Positions 37,431 through 46,161 of a DNA stretch of 53,978 nucleotides are shown here, in pieces (within the stretch, counting starts at the first letter, position 1; every line of letters begins with the position of its first letter). The stretch is from the NCBI GenBank assembly GCA_017520155.1, contig JAFXGR010000085.1, forward strand, positions 1 through 53,978, given 5' to 3'. The position numbers were made by a program, and so were the translations under genes. The notes beneath the pieces are model-generated. The model did no database searches, was not told the origin of the DNA, and worked only from the letters and a program-made list of their open reading frames with translations. This stretch comes from Lachnospiraceae bacterium. Lineage in GTDB: Bacteria > Bacillota > Clostridia > Lachnospirales > Lachnospiraceae.

Positions 37431-38689
37431 GAAAAAAATCCTATGCATTACTGCTACTTCCTGTAATCCTGCTATTTTTCTGTCTTACAGGATGTGAAAG
37501 GAAAGAAGGGGAAAAGACAGAAATTACCTTTATCCATGGATGGGGAAGTACGGAGGTAGATCATGTGGCAATGAGGCAAATCTACCGAGACTTTGAAAAG
37601 GAAAACCCGGATATAGGGTTAAATATGATTTCCATGCCCTCTTCCACAGATGTAATTTATAAAGTGGGAGATTTGTTGGCAGTAGGCGAAATTCCTGACA
37701 TTATTTTTACGGCCGGAGATGGAAAGGAATCAATTTATGAGTTTATGGTAAAAAAAGGTTATGCTCTCAACCTTATGCCTTGGATCCAGGAAGATGAGAA
37801 TCTGAAAGGAAGTATTTCTCCCGTTGCCCTAAAGTATTGGGTAACACAGGAGAATGAACTGTATACTGTTTCCGATGTGTTGTTATTGAGTGGAGGATAT
37901 TGGTATAATAAGGATATCTTTGAGCAGATAGGGATTAAGGAGCCACCTTTGGAGCGAACAAAATGGTTAGAGGTCTGTCAAAAAATAAACGAATATAAGG
38001 AAAAAAAGCAGGTGGGAATAGAGCCTGTTATTTTGGATATGGATCATGTGGTTTACCTGACAGATGCACTTCTTTTTGATGAAAATCCAGAATTACTGAC
38101 AAAGATAGAAGATAAGAAGATTAATCTCAATAGCCTGGGTTTTCGAAGAATAGTAATGGAATTGGAAAAAATTGGGCACCAATCGAATATTGTAAACAGT
38201 TTTAATTTTCGAGATGCTCTGGCAAGTTTTAATGCAAAAGAAACAGCTATGTACATTAATGGTGTTTGGGCCTCATCTATGATTAGTGATGAGTTAAATA
38301 TCTCCTATGCACCATTGCCCACAGAAGATGGGAAGGGCGTAGTGGCAATTTCTTCCGGTGTTGGTTATATTTTGGGAAATACAAAAGATGAGAAGAAAAT
38401 AGAAGCCGGTATTCGTTTCTTAAAATATATGTTAAGCGAAGAAGTGGCAAAACGTATTTTGGAAGAAACAGGACAGATCCCGGCAAATCCTAATGTGGAG
38501 ATAACAAAGGAAATAGCAGGAGAACGTCTATATCAGGCGGTTACCTGTGTGAATGGAAATGAAAATGTAATAGAAGTACCGGCTAATATCTGGGGAACCA
38601 CAAAAAAAGAGAGATATGGAAATAGTATGATTCTATATCTTGATGGAGTGTTAAGTTTTAAGGATTTACAAAGGGTATTGGTGGAATAA
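37427..38689 (+). CDS. Lipoprotein extracellular solute-binding protein, coupled to two-component system 1
   Basis: The N-terminus KKSYALLLLPVILLFFCLTGC is a signal peptide with the lipobox LTGC, so the protein should be anchored outside the membrane. The remainder is a family 1 solute-binding protein (about 420 residues), with GDLLAVGEIPDIIFTAGDG, a hinge around GGYWYNKDIF, and AMYINGVWAS. It shares features with the next binding protein (MRQIYRDFEKE versus MREIYQEFADQ; INGVWAS versus FNGVWAA), so it is probably a paralogue. Its start overlaps the regulator's stop, while it is separated from the transporter genes by a terminator. I infer a sensing rather than a transport role. Confidence 0.87.
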   Translation: MRKKSYALLLLPVILLFFCLTGCERKEGEKTEITFIHGWGSTEVDHVAMRQIYRDFEKENPDIGLNMISMPSSTDVIYKVGDLLAVGEIPDIIFTAGDGKESIYEFMVKKGYALNLMPWIQEDENLKGSISPVALKYWVTQENELYTVSDVLLLSGGYWYNKDIFEQIGIKEPPLERTKWLEVCQKINEYKEKKQVGIEPVILDMDHVVYLTDALLFDENPELLTKIEDKKINLNSLGFRRIVMELEKIGHQSNIVNSFNFRDALASFNAKETAMYINGVWASSMISDELNISYAPLPTEDGKGVVAISSGVGYILGNTKDEKKIEAGIRFLKYMLSEEVAKRILEETGQIPANPNVEITKEIAGERLYQAVTCVNGNENVIEVPANIWGTTKKERYGNSMILYLDGVLSFKDLQRVLVE

Positions 38690-38730
38690 GAAAAACAGGG
38701 ATAAAAAAGATTTTCATGAAAATGAAGGAT

Positions 38731-38770
38731 TTAAAACCCCGGCTTCCAATTAAGGAAGTCGGGGTTTTAA
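38731..38770 (+). terminator. Terminator after the kinase-regulator-binding protein operon
   Basis: AAAACCCCGGCTTCC (38733-38747) pairs with GGAAGTCGGGGTTTT (38754-38768), 15 bp with one G-T pair and an AATTAA loop. Confidence 0.9.
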
Positions 38771-38804
38771 ATTGCAAGAAACAAAAATAGGAAAATATTT
38801 ACCT

Positions 38805-38832
38805 TTGTCAAAAAAGTGCAAAATAATACAAA
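38805..38832 (+). promoter_or_regulatory. Candidate promoter of the fucoside transport operon
   Basis: TTGTCA (38805-38810), 16 bp, TACAAA (38827-38832). The match is weak, as expected for an AraC-activated promoter. About 130 bp of AT-rich leader follow before the SD AAGGAGG. Confidence 0.25.
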
Positions 38833-38960
38833 ATAAATAGTAAAAATATTCATTTTGAACAAAATAGAATCCATTCCAAAAGCAGACAATTTATGTAAAA
38901 ATTAAAGAGCATTAAAACACACCATATAAAAGGTTGTGAAAATAATTAAGGAGGATTCTT

Positions 38961-40307
38961 ATGAAAAAGAAAGTTATTTCTATGGTTTTAGCGATGGCTA
39001 TGACTGCAGGGGTGTTGGCAGGCTGTGGTGGCGGCACAACAGCAGAAACACCTGCTACACAAGAAGCATCAGAAGCTGCATCAGAAACACCTGCCACGGA
39101 AACAGCAAGTGGAGAACAGGAAGTACTTGAGTTTTATCATGGATATTTCCATGATGAGGCAACATGGTATCCGGCAGTAGTAATGAGAGAAATTTACCAG
39201 GAGTTTGCTGATCAGCATGCAGATGGACCTGTAAAATTTGAACCCATTGCTTTAGACGGCGGTTCCGATCAGGTTCTTCAGATTGCAACAAACGAAATTG
39301 CAGGCGGATCTTTCCCGGATATGGTAGACTTTGCAGGATATCAGGTTCCTTTGGCAGCAGTTAGTCAGGAATTAGTTTATGATATGAAAGGCTACATTGA
39401 TTCAGAAGGTTTAGAAAGTAAAGTTGGTCTTAACTATACAGCAAACCAGGTAGACGGAAAAATTTATACTGTACATGATCAGTTAACTACCTTAGGTTTC
39501 TGGTACAATGCTGATGCTTATGCAGCAGCAGGCGCAACAACACCTGACACATGGAAAACTTTTGATGATATGGCGGCAGCTATGGATACATTAAGAGCAA
39601 ATGGTGCTGAGGGAGCATATGCCTACAGTGCAGGACAGGGTTCTATTCGTCTTTTCAATACCTATATGGGATTACTTAATAAAGATTATGCAAGCAGCGC
39701 GTTAACAGCAGACATTATCAATTCTGAAGAATTTGCAACTGCATTCAAAACAGTAGCAGCTATGGATCAGGCAAACGGTTCTGCAAATGCTTCCGATAAC
39801 GTTGGTGATTTCCAGGCTGATTTCCAGGCAGGAAACTGCTATACATGGTTCAACGGTGTATGGGCTGCAGGTGCATTAACAGAGGTTGATTTTGAAGCAA
39901 AACCTGCAATTTTCCCCGGAAGTGTATCTATTGCAAATGCAGGTGGCGGACTTACAATTTCTGCAGGATTATCTGAAGCACAGACTGCTTTAGCTCTTGA
40001 ATTCGTAAAATATATGACAAGTGATGAAGTACAGTCCAGAATCTTCTTAGAAGTACAGGCTAATCCTTGTAATGCTGATGTTGACTTAAATGCTCTTGCG
40101 GCAGATAACGCAAGTGTAGCAGCTCTTGCAGAAGCTTGTGCTTTAGCAAACAGCGCATCTACAATTGTTAGTACAACAGACAGCGTATGGGGCGGAGACG
40201 TTCAGACAGCTATTATTAACAAATTAATCGAATGTTCTGTGGAAGGTACAGATATCGATGCTAAATTAGCAGAATTACAGGCAGAATTAACTGCGTTAAT
40301 CGGCTAA
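38961..40307 (+). CDS. Lipoprotein carbohydrate-binding protein of the ABC importer (module 1)
   Basis: Signal peptide with lipobox LAGC (Cys about residue 21-22) followed by a Thr/Glu/Ala-rich flexible linker (residues about 25-55) typical of surface-anchored binding proteins. The binding protein fold follows: LEFYHGYFHDEATWYP, GSFPDMVDFAGY, LGFWYNADAYAAAGA, TWFNGVWAAGAL, GGGLTISAGLSEAQTALALEF. Length is 448. Codons favour GCA and similar A-ending triplets strongly, and a transcriptional attenuator follows, both signs of high expression. It is predicted to capture a fucosylated oligosaccharide for the two permeases downstream; the exact ligand is inferred from the fucosidase gene. Confidence 0.9.
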   Translation: MKKKVISMVLAMAMTAGVLAGCGGGTTAETPATQEASEAASETPATETASGEQEVLEFYHGYFHDEATWYPAVVMREIYQEFADQHADGPVKFEPIALDGGSDQVLQIATNEIAGGSFPDMVDFAGYQVPLAAVSQELVYDMKGYIDSEGLESKVGLNYTANQVDGKIYTVHDQLTTLGFWYNADAYAAAGATTPDTWKTFDDMAAAMDTLRANGAEGAYAYSAGQGSIRLFNTYMGLLNKDYASSALTADIINSEEFATAFKTVAAMDQANGSANASDNVGDFQADFQAGNCYTWFNGVWAAGALTEVDFEAKPAIFPGSVSIANAGGGLTISAGLSEAQTALALEFVKYMTSDEVQSRIFLEVQANPCNADVDLNALAADNASVAALAEACALANSASTIVSTTDSVWGGDVQTAIINKLIECSVEGTDIDAKLAELQAELTALIG

Positions 40308-40322
40308 TAGAAAAACATATAC

Positions 40323-40363
40323 ATGCCTGCTTCTTTCCTCTTCGAAGGAAGCAGGCATTTTTG
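40323..40363 (+). terminator. Attenuator/terminator between binding-protein and permease genes
   Basis: ATGCCTGCTTC (40323-40333) pairs with GAAGCAGGCAT (40348-40358), with an inner CTTC/GAAG dyad and a TTTTT tail. Partial termination would give more binding protein than permease, a common ABC importer arrangement. Confidence 0.85.
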
Positions 40364-40406
40364 TTAGAAAGAATCAGATGATAACGAGAAGGAAAGGAGA
40401 ATGAGA

Positions 40407-41315
40407 ATGAATAAAAAGGTAGCGAGAACAATTTTTATTATATTATTTCTAATACCGTCCTGTGTATGTTTTTTAATGTTCTACGCATATCCCATTGTAC
40501 AGATTATCGTAACTTCTTTTTGTAAATGGGATTATACAAATTTAAATAATCCTCAGTTCTATGGACCGGGAGAATTACTTACCAATTATCAATACATCTT
40601 TACGCAATATCCATATTTCTGGGAGGCGTTGAAAAATTCTCTTTGTTGGGCATTGGTGGGAGTTTGTATTCAGGTACCCTTAACTTTATTAGTGGCAATT
40701 GTATTATCAAAGGGATTAAAATTTTCAAAATTTGCCAGAAATGTATATATTGTTCCCAGCGTAATCTCCAGTGCTGCCATGGGTCTTATTTTCCTTCAGT
40801 TATATAATGCAAGATATGGTCCCATTCAGCAGATTATACAAAAGTTTAAGCCTGAATTTACAGATAGTATTTTATTGGTTGAAGGAGTAAACTTTTGGGC
40901 AATTGTGTTTGCCTATGTATTTTTCTGCGGTACTACGGCAATTATGCTTTTAGGACAAATTCACGGGATTGCACCGGAATTATATGAAGCAGGTAAAATT
41001 GACGGAGCAAAGGGATGGAGAAGAGAATGGTATATTACCATTCCCCTGGTAAAGCCAACCATTAAAACAGTAACTACCTTGGCTGCTACCTCAGGTTTTC
41101 TTTTGTATAATGAGGTATTTTTCTTAACCAACGGTGCTGCAGGAACAAAGTCCATCAGCTATATTATTCGTGAACTTGCCATTACCAGCAGCAGAACCCA
41201 GTATGCCAGAGCAAATACCATTGGTGCAGTGCAGATTGTTATTGGATTGTTGTTAGTAGTGGTGATAAATGCTGTCTTTTCAGAAAGAAGTATTAAGAAA
41301 AGAAGGGGGGAATAG
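40407..41315 (+). CDS. ABC sugar permease (MalF/UgpA-like), module 1
   Basis: Six predicted membrane helices in about 302 residues. The ATPase-contact EAA loop reads APELYEAGKIDGAKGWRREWYITIPLVKP. Residues 1-35 have a cytoplasmic N-terminus followed by the first helix (TIFIILFLIPSCVCFLMFYAYP). I chose ATG 40407, seven bases after AAAGGAG, over ATG 40401, which is only 1-2 bases from the SD. It pairs with the next permease (2-base gap). No ATPase gene is nearby; an MsmX-like shared ATPase is expected. Confidence 0.9.
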   Translation: MNKKVARTIFIILFLIPSCVCFLMFYAYPIVQIIVTSFCKWDYTNLNNPQFYGPGELLTNYQYIFTQYPYFWEALKNSLCWALVGVCIQVPLTLLVAIVLSKGLKFSKFARNVYIVPSVISSAAMGLIFLQLYNARYGPIQQIIQKFKPEFTDSILLVEGVNFWAIVFAYVFFCGTTAIMLLGQIHGIAPELYEAGKIDGAKGWRREWYITIPLVKPTIKTVTTLAATSGFLLYNEVFFLTNGAAGTKSISYIIRELAITSSRTQYARANTIGAVQIVIGLLLVVVINAVFSERSIKKRRGE

Positions 41316-41317
41316 AG

Positions 41318-42178
41318 ATGTTGGGAAAAAAGAAAATAAAAGAAAGTAATCCCATGAGTGTGGAAAAAGGGGAAGCTGTGTTTGCCTATGTTGTAATGGC
41401 GGTGATTTGCTTGATTGCTTTATTTCCCATTGTATGGGTAGTAATGTCATCTTTTAAGCAAGACTTACTTGCCAGCCCCGGGTTTTCTTTGCCGGAAAGT
41501 ATTTATCTGGGAGGGTATGTAAAAGTATTTACCCAGCTTGGAATTGGAAAATATTTTATGAACAGTTTGATTTGTGCAACAACAGGTACTGTTCTTAGTA
41601 TTACTATGTTGTCTATGGCTGCTTATGTTGTGGCAAGATATGAGTTTAGAGGAAAGGGCTTTATTGTAGGTTGTTTTATGGCGACTATGTTTGTTCCCAC
41701 GGCTGCCCTTACCTTTCCTGTTTATACCTTAGTAAAAAATCTGGGATTATTTAATACAAGAGCAGGGTTAATCTTTATCTATGCCTGCAGCGGAATTGCC
41801 GTTAGCTTTATGGTAATCCGAAATTATTTTGCCACCATTCCCGGTGAGCTGGAGGAGGCGGCAAGAATTGATGGCTGTACTTATTTACAGACTTTCACCA
41901 AAATAATGTTTCCTATTGCAAGACCGGGAATTTTTACTGCAGCAGTACTTGCCTGGTTAAATCTTTGGAATGAATTTTACTGGGCATCTCTGGTAATTAT
42001 TGATAAGGAAAAAATGACAGTTCCGGCCATTCTTTCTCAGTTTACCACCAGCTTTGCAACAGACTATAACGGGTTACTATCTGCTATAGTAATTATTGTA
42101 ATTCCACCTATTTTGTTGTATTGTTTCTCTAGTAAATTCTTTATCGAAGCATTGTCCGGTGGAGCTGTTAAGGGATAA
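41318..42178 (+). CDS. ABC sugar permease (MalG/UgpE-like), module 1
   Basis: This 286-residue protein has six membrane helices. It contains the EAA motif IPGELEEAARIDGCTYLQTF followed by FPIARPGIF. It is the second half of the transmembrane channel with the preceding gene. SD and start are immediately after the upstream stop (GGGGGGAATAG, ATG 41318). The oxidoreductase follows 13 bases later, so all three are one transcript. Confidence 0.92.
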   Translation: MLGKKKIKESNPMSVEKGEAVFAYVVMAVICLIALFPIVWVVMSSFKQDLLASPGFSLPESIYLGGYVKVFTQLGIGKYFMNSLICATTGTVLSITMLSMAAYVVARYEFRGKGFIVGCFMATMFVPTAALTFPVYTLVKNLGLFNTRAGLIFIYACSGIAVSFMVIRNYFATIPGELEEAARIDGCTYLQTFTKIMFPIARPGIFTAAVLAWLNLWNEFYWASLVIIDKEKMTVPAILSQFTTSFATDYNGLLSAIVIIVIPPILLYCFSSKFFIEALSGGAVKG

Positions 42179-42191
42179 AAGGGAGGAAACT

Positions 42192-43442
42192 ATGAAGAGA
42201 AAACAGATTACAGCAATTTTGTTGGGAGCAGGAAACAGAGGTGCAGAGGCCTATGCATCTTATGCCTTACAAAATCCTGTGGAATTAAAGTTTGTGGCGG
42301 TTGCAGAGCCAAGAAAAGAAAGAAGAGAAGAGTTTCAGAAAAAACATGAAATAGAACCTGAGTATGCAGTAGAATCATGGGAAGATATCCTTAAGCTTCC
42401 CAAATTTGCAGATTTTATTTTAATTTGTACCCAGGATCATATGCATATGGAACCCATGATAAAGGCTATGGAACTGGGATATGATATTTTGGTAGAAAAG
42501 CCCATTAGTCCCAAAAAAGAGGACTTAATCTTATTAAAGGAAAAAAGTGCACAATATCCGGGAATGCTCAGTATCTGTCATGTTCTCAGATATTCTCCTT
42601 TTTTTCGAAAGATTAAGGAGCTGGTGGATAGTGGAATAATCGGAGAGATGGTCAATATTCAACATATGGAAAGTATTGGCTTTTGGCACATGGCTCATAG
42701 CTTTGTCAGAGGAAATTGGAGAAACAGTAAAGAAAGCTCTCCCATTATTTTGGCAAAAACCTGTCACGATTTTGATATTCTTCTATGGCTAACGGGAAAA
42801 AAATGTCTGAGAGTTTCCAGCTTTGGAAGCCTTCGCTTATTTACCCCCCAGATGGCTCCCCAAGGAGCAACAAAACGTTGTACCGACGGTTGTCCTCACC
42901 GAAATGACTGTGCATTTTATGCACCCAGATTTTATATGGAGCATCCAAAGGCTATTGTGGATGGCTACCGAAAGGTAGTATCTATAGATCCTACTACGGA
43001 AGGATTGCTTGAGGCGTTGAAAACAGGACCTTATGGCAGATGTGTCTATGCTTGTGATAATGATGTTGCAGATCACCAGGTTGTAAATATGGAAATGGAA
43101 GATGGTCTTACCATTAGTTTTACCGTAAGTGCTTTTACTAATGAATGTGAAAGAATTATAACAATTCATGGAACAAAGGGAGAAATCAGAGGACGGATGG
43201 AAGAGGATTCCATTGAAGTAATTGATTTTCTTACAGGAGATAAAACCCATTATCAGCTAAATACACCTAAAGTGGGACACAGCGGCAGCGACAGTATGAT
43301 GATGAAAGAATTAATTACCCTAATTGCACAAGGAAAACAGCAAGAAAATATCAGTAATGCAGTACAGGCAATAGACAGTCATTTAATAGCTTTTGCTGCA
43401 GAAGAGAGCCGATTGAACAACGGAGCTGTAGTGGAATTGTAA
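42192..43442 (+). CDS. Gfo/Idh/MocA-family oxidoreductase with a Cys-rich insert
   Basis: NAD(P)-dependent sugar or cyclitol dehydrogenase family. The N-terminal Rossmann motif is AILLGAGNRGAEAYASYA. FILICTQDHMHMEPMIKAME and ILVEKPISPKKE contain the conserved EKP Lys. Residues near 230-250 carry CTDGCPHRNDCAFY (C-x3-C-P-x4-C), and GRCVYACDNDV follows, a probable metal-binding insert seen in some clostridial members. Substrate unknown; a role in processing the sugar released by the fucosidase is inferred. Start ATG 42192 is after GGGAGGAAAC; an ATG at 42159 inside the permease gene is rejected. About 416 residues. Confidence 0.88.
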   Translation: MKRKQITAILLGAGNRGAEAYASYALQNPVELKFVAVAEPRKERREEFQKKHEIEPEYAVESWEDILKLPKFADFILICTQDHMHMEPMIKAMELGYDILVEKPISPKKEDLILLKEKSAQYPGMLSICHVLRYSPFFRKIKELVDSGIIGEMVNIQHMESIGFWHMAHSFVRGNWRNSKESSPIILAKTCHDFDILLWLTGKKCLRVSSFGSLRLFTPQMAPQGATKRCTDGCPHRNDCAFYAPRFYMEHPKAIVDGYRKVVSIDPTTEGLLEALKTGPYGRCVYACDNDVADHQVVNMEMEDGLTISFTVSAFTNECERIITIHGTKGEIRGRMEEDSIEVIDFLTGDKTHYQLNTPKVGHSGSDSMMMKELITLIAQGKQQENISNAVQAIDSHLIAFAAEESRLNNGAVVEL

Positions 43443-43549
43443 GAGAGTCTAAGTTTTCTTTTTCAGTTAATAGTTGTGAGGGAGATAAGTTGAGATATAG
43501 GTAAGAAAACTTAAGTAATGCAAGTGGGAAAAGAAAGGATTGAATATTT

Positions 43550-44860
43550 ATGAGTAGAATGGACGAGATTAGAGAGCGTGTAAAATGGTGGCAGCATGAC
43601 CGCTTTGGAATGTTTATTCATTGGGGAATTTATTCCATTCCGGCCTGTGGAGAATGGGTGATGTCAGAAAAAGAAATGACAGTGGAAGAGTACAGAAAAT
43701 ATTTTGATTTGTTTGATCCTGTAGATTATAACCCGGAAAAATGGGTTCGTACTGCAAAAAGAGCGGGGATGAAATATATTGTATTGACGGTAAAGCATCA
43801 CGATGGTTTTTGTCTCTTTGATTCTGCCTATACGGAATACAAGGCTACCAACACAAAGGCCGGACGAGATTTGGTAAGAGAATTTGTAGATGCTTGCCAT
43901 AAAGAAGATATGAGAGTTGGATTTTATTTTTCCATTATTGACTGGTCACATCCTGACTTTCCCAAATATAAGGACAGGCAGCATCCCATGAGAAATAATG
44001 AGGCTTATAAAGAGGAAAAGATAGACTTTGATCGTTATCTGGACTTTATGCATAAGCAGGTAGAAGAACTTGTTACTAATTATGGAAAGCTGGATCTTTT
44101 ATGGTTTGATTTCTCTTATGACGATATGAGTGGAGAAAAGTGGAAAGCAACAGAGCTGATAAAAATGGTAAGAAGCTATCAGCCGGATGTAATTATTGAT
44201 AACCGTTTGGAAGGTGCAGGCGATGATCATGGAAGTCTGATCAGTGGTAATCCTACAGTGTACAGCGGTGATTTTGTGAGTCCGGAGCAGATTATTCCTA
44301 CAGAGGGTGTGGTGGATATTAATGGAAATCCTGTTCCCTGGGAATTATGTGCAACCATGAATAATCATTGGTGTTATTGTAATTATGACCATGACTATAA
44401 ATCTCCTGAGATGATTATACGTAAGTTGGTAGAATGTGTCAGCAAGGGAGGGAATATGATCATGAATGTGGGACCGGATGCAAGGGGAAATATCCCAAAG
44501 GAAAGCATGGATATTTTGGAAGAGATTGGAAGATGGATGGATAAAAATAAGGAAAGTATTTATGGATGCGGACCTTGTGAGCTTCCAAAGCCTGAATGGG
44601 GAAGATATACACAGAAAGGAAATATCATCTATGCCCATGTATTTGAAACTCCTCTTGGATCTTTACCCTTAACAGGCATTGCTCCGGATAAGCTTTTGGG
44701 AGCATATTATCTTGCGGACGGTACAGAACTGAAAAGAGGAGAAGCATGGAACACGGTATTGTATAAAGTTGTAGCCTTTGTTTCTTTTGGAGAAAATCCT
44801 GTATTTACTTATGAGCTTCCGGATAAAAAGGATACGGTACTTAAGATTTTAAAAAAATAG
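43550..44860 (+). CDS. Intracellular alpha-L-fucosidase, GH29
   Basis: GH29 enzymes release alpha-L-fucose from glycans by a retaining mechanism. The N-terminus DRFGMFIHWGIYSIPACGEW, then GMKYIVLTVKHHDGFCLFDS (substrate-binding His residues at 83-84), VGFYFSIIDWSHPDF and LDLLWFDFSY are family signatures; Asp187 in WFD is the predicted nucleophile. CVSKGGNMIMNVGPDARG is the conserved C-terminal part of the barrel. Length 436. There is no signal peptide, so the substrate must be imported first, matching the ABC genes upstream. The acid/base residue cannot be fixed by eye. Confidence 0.93.
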   Translation: MSRMDEIRERVKWWQHDRFGMFIHWGIYSIPACGEWVMSEKEMTVEEYRKYFDLFDPVDYNPEKWVRTAKRAGMKYIVLTVKHHDGFCLFDSAYTEYKATNTKAGRDLVREFVDACHKEDMRVGFYFSIIDWSHPDFPKYKDRQHPMRNNEAYKEEKIDFDRYLDFMHKQVEELVTNYGKLDLLWFDFSYDDMSGEKWKATELIKMVRSYQPDVIIDNRLEGAGDDHGSLISGNPTVYSGDFVSPEQIIPTEGVVDINGNPVPWELCATMNNHWCYCNYDHDYKSPEMIIRKLVECVSKGGNMIMNVGPDARGNIPKESMDILEEIGRWMDKNKESIYGCGPCELPKPEWGRYTQKGNIIYAHVFETPLGSLPLTGIAPDKLLGAYYLADGTELKRGEAWNTVLYKVVAFVSFGENPVFTYELPDKKDTVLKILKK

Positions 44861-44904
44861 CAATCCCTATTCCCAAGGGAGAAAGCATTAAGGGTTAATA
44901 AAGT

Positions 44905-44974
44905 AAAGAGGCTGTTATGAAATAGTAATTTGATGGATATATTCCGAATAAATTGTATTTTATAACAGCTTTTC
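44905..44974 (+). terminator. Long-loop hairpin after the fucosidase gene
   Basis: GCTGTTATGAAATA (44911-44924) pairs with a TATTTTATAACAGC-like arm near 44955-44970, nearly perfectly, across a ~30-base loop, followed by TTTTC. A 14-base copy of the left arm also lies between atpH and atpA (6460-6473). Confidence 0.5.
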
Positions 44975-45022
44975 TTAGATGCGAATAGTATAAATTACCA
45001 TAAGAAGGAGGGAGGAGATGCA

Positions 45023-45826
45023 ATGAATATAAATTTATTTTGGGATAAACTTAATCTTCCCAGAGATTTAATTTTTGAAACAGAGAAATTGAAAAAAAGT
45101 TTTACGGAAATAAATAATTTGTGCAGATTATATGAAAAGGATCATAAAAAGTTTTGTAAAGAAATCTTAAAAAAAGAAAATAGTGAATTGTGGTTTTTTT
45201 ATTTGTACAGCTTTATGGCATGTAAGACCTATGATCAGTATATAGAAAAAGGGATTTCAGAAAAAATTTTTTGGGATACATTTTCGGATATTAAATTTTG
45301 GTGTGAAAACTTTGAAAAAGAATATAGAAAAAAGGGGTTAGGAGAATATGAATGGTTTTACCATCATATTGATATGAAATTATTCCGTTTGGGAAGACTG
45401 CAGTTTCAGGAAATGGAGTTGGAAGAAGATCTTGTGGGAAATGGGATAATGATAAAAAGAGGAACAGAAGTTTTGAATATCCATATTCCTCAGGGAGAGC
45501 GGTTAAATTGGAATAAATGTGAAGAGTCAATTCAAAAGGCTGAAAAATTCTGGGGAAAAGATAAAGTTTATTTATGCCATTCCTGGTTGCTATATCCGGA
45601 ACTGGCTGAATTATTGGGGGAAAATTCCAATATATGTAGATTTGCAAAACATTTTAAAATTATAAAAACTGATTTTAATGAAAGAGAAGGAGAATGGAGA
45701 ATTTTTGGCAAGGTGGAGAGGGTGATAGCAAGGTATCCGGAGAATACAATACTGCAGAAAAAGGTAAAGGCTTATCTTTTATCCGGTAAAGTTCTGGGAA
45801 ATGGTTGGGGAATATTAAGAAAATAG
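45023..45826 (+). CDS. Acyltransferase-domain protein (NAT_N / GNAT_C type)
   Basis: This 267-residue soluble protein shows the pattern of the two-domain clostridial acyltransferase-like family formerly called DUF5596. The N-terminal helical part (1-125) is followed by LNIHIPQGERLNWNKCEESI, KVYLCHSWLLYPELAELLGENSN and FAKHFKIIKTDF, which match the GNAT_C core HIPxGxxL...HSWLLxPxL. Substrate unknown. It has its own SD (AAGGAGGGAGGAG) and stands alone after the fucosidase terminator, so it may be independent of the sugar operon. The codons are more AT-rich than in the neighbours. Confidence 0.72.
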   Translation: MNINLFWDKLNLPRDLIFETEKLKKSFTEINNLCRLYEKDHKKFCKEILKKENSELWFFYLYSFMACKTYDQYIEKGISEKIFWDTFSDIKFWCENFEKEYRKKGLGEYEWFYHHIDMKLFRLGRLQFQEMELEEDLVGNGIMIKRGTEVLNIHIPQGERLNWNKCEESIQKAEKFWGKDKVYLCHSWLLYPELAELLGENSNICRFAKHFKIIKTDFNEREGEWRIFGKVERVIARYPENTILQKKVKAYLLSGKVLGNGWGILRK

Positions 45827-46161
45827 ATGTAGTTATGAATTCATTTGGCAAGAAGCTCGGGAGAGGGAATCAAAAGAATTTTTTAGTACGCTTCTGAATA
45901 GTTACTCTTTTATAAATAATATGAGCTGTCCAACAAATGGGTAACTTATATTATATAAAAAGTACATATTTATCTAAAAGAATTCCCATAGACAGGATGA
46001 TGAAAAGAACGTAAAATGTGTTCTATTAACAGGAAAGGTAAAGTAACCAAAAGTCACTATCCACAGGAACTGTAAATAGTGACACCCAAAAAGAGGTTTT
46101 CGTAGTAAGTATTGAAAACCTCTTTTTTCTTGAAGTATGTTCAGTAGAATTTCAAAATGTC
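45827..46161. other. Gene-free spacer between convergent genes
   Basis: The 335 bp contain TTCTGAATAGTTAC (45892-45905), one of the dispersed CTGAA-nn-GTTAC arms. They also hold an 8-bp dyad GTCACTAT / ATAGTGAC (46053-46083) and a terminator (46088-46128). I see no coding potential. Confidence 0.6.
46088..46128. terminator. Bidirectional terminator between convergent genes
   Basis: AAAAAGAGGTTTTC (46088-46101) and GAAAACCTCTTTTTT (46114-46128) form a 14-bp stem with a 12-base loop. It has A's before and T's after, suiting both the acyltransferase (+) and regulator (-) genes. Confidence 0.88.

Noticed and set aside
42837..43250. Minus-strand frame within the Gfo/Idh/MocA gene
   Set aside because: A shadow of the real gene; composition follows the complement of the sense codons.
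46053..46083. GTCACTAT / ATAGTGAC dyad as an operator
   Set aside because: It lies between convergent genes with no promoter to control and has a long loop; most likely incidental.
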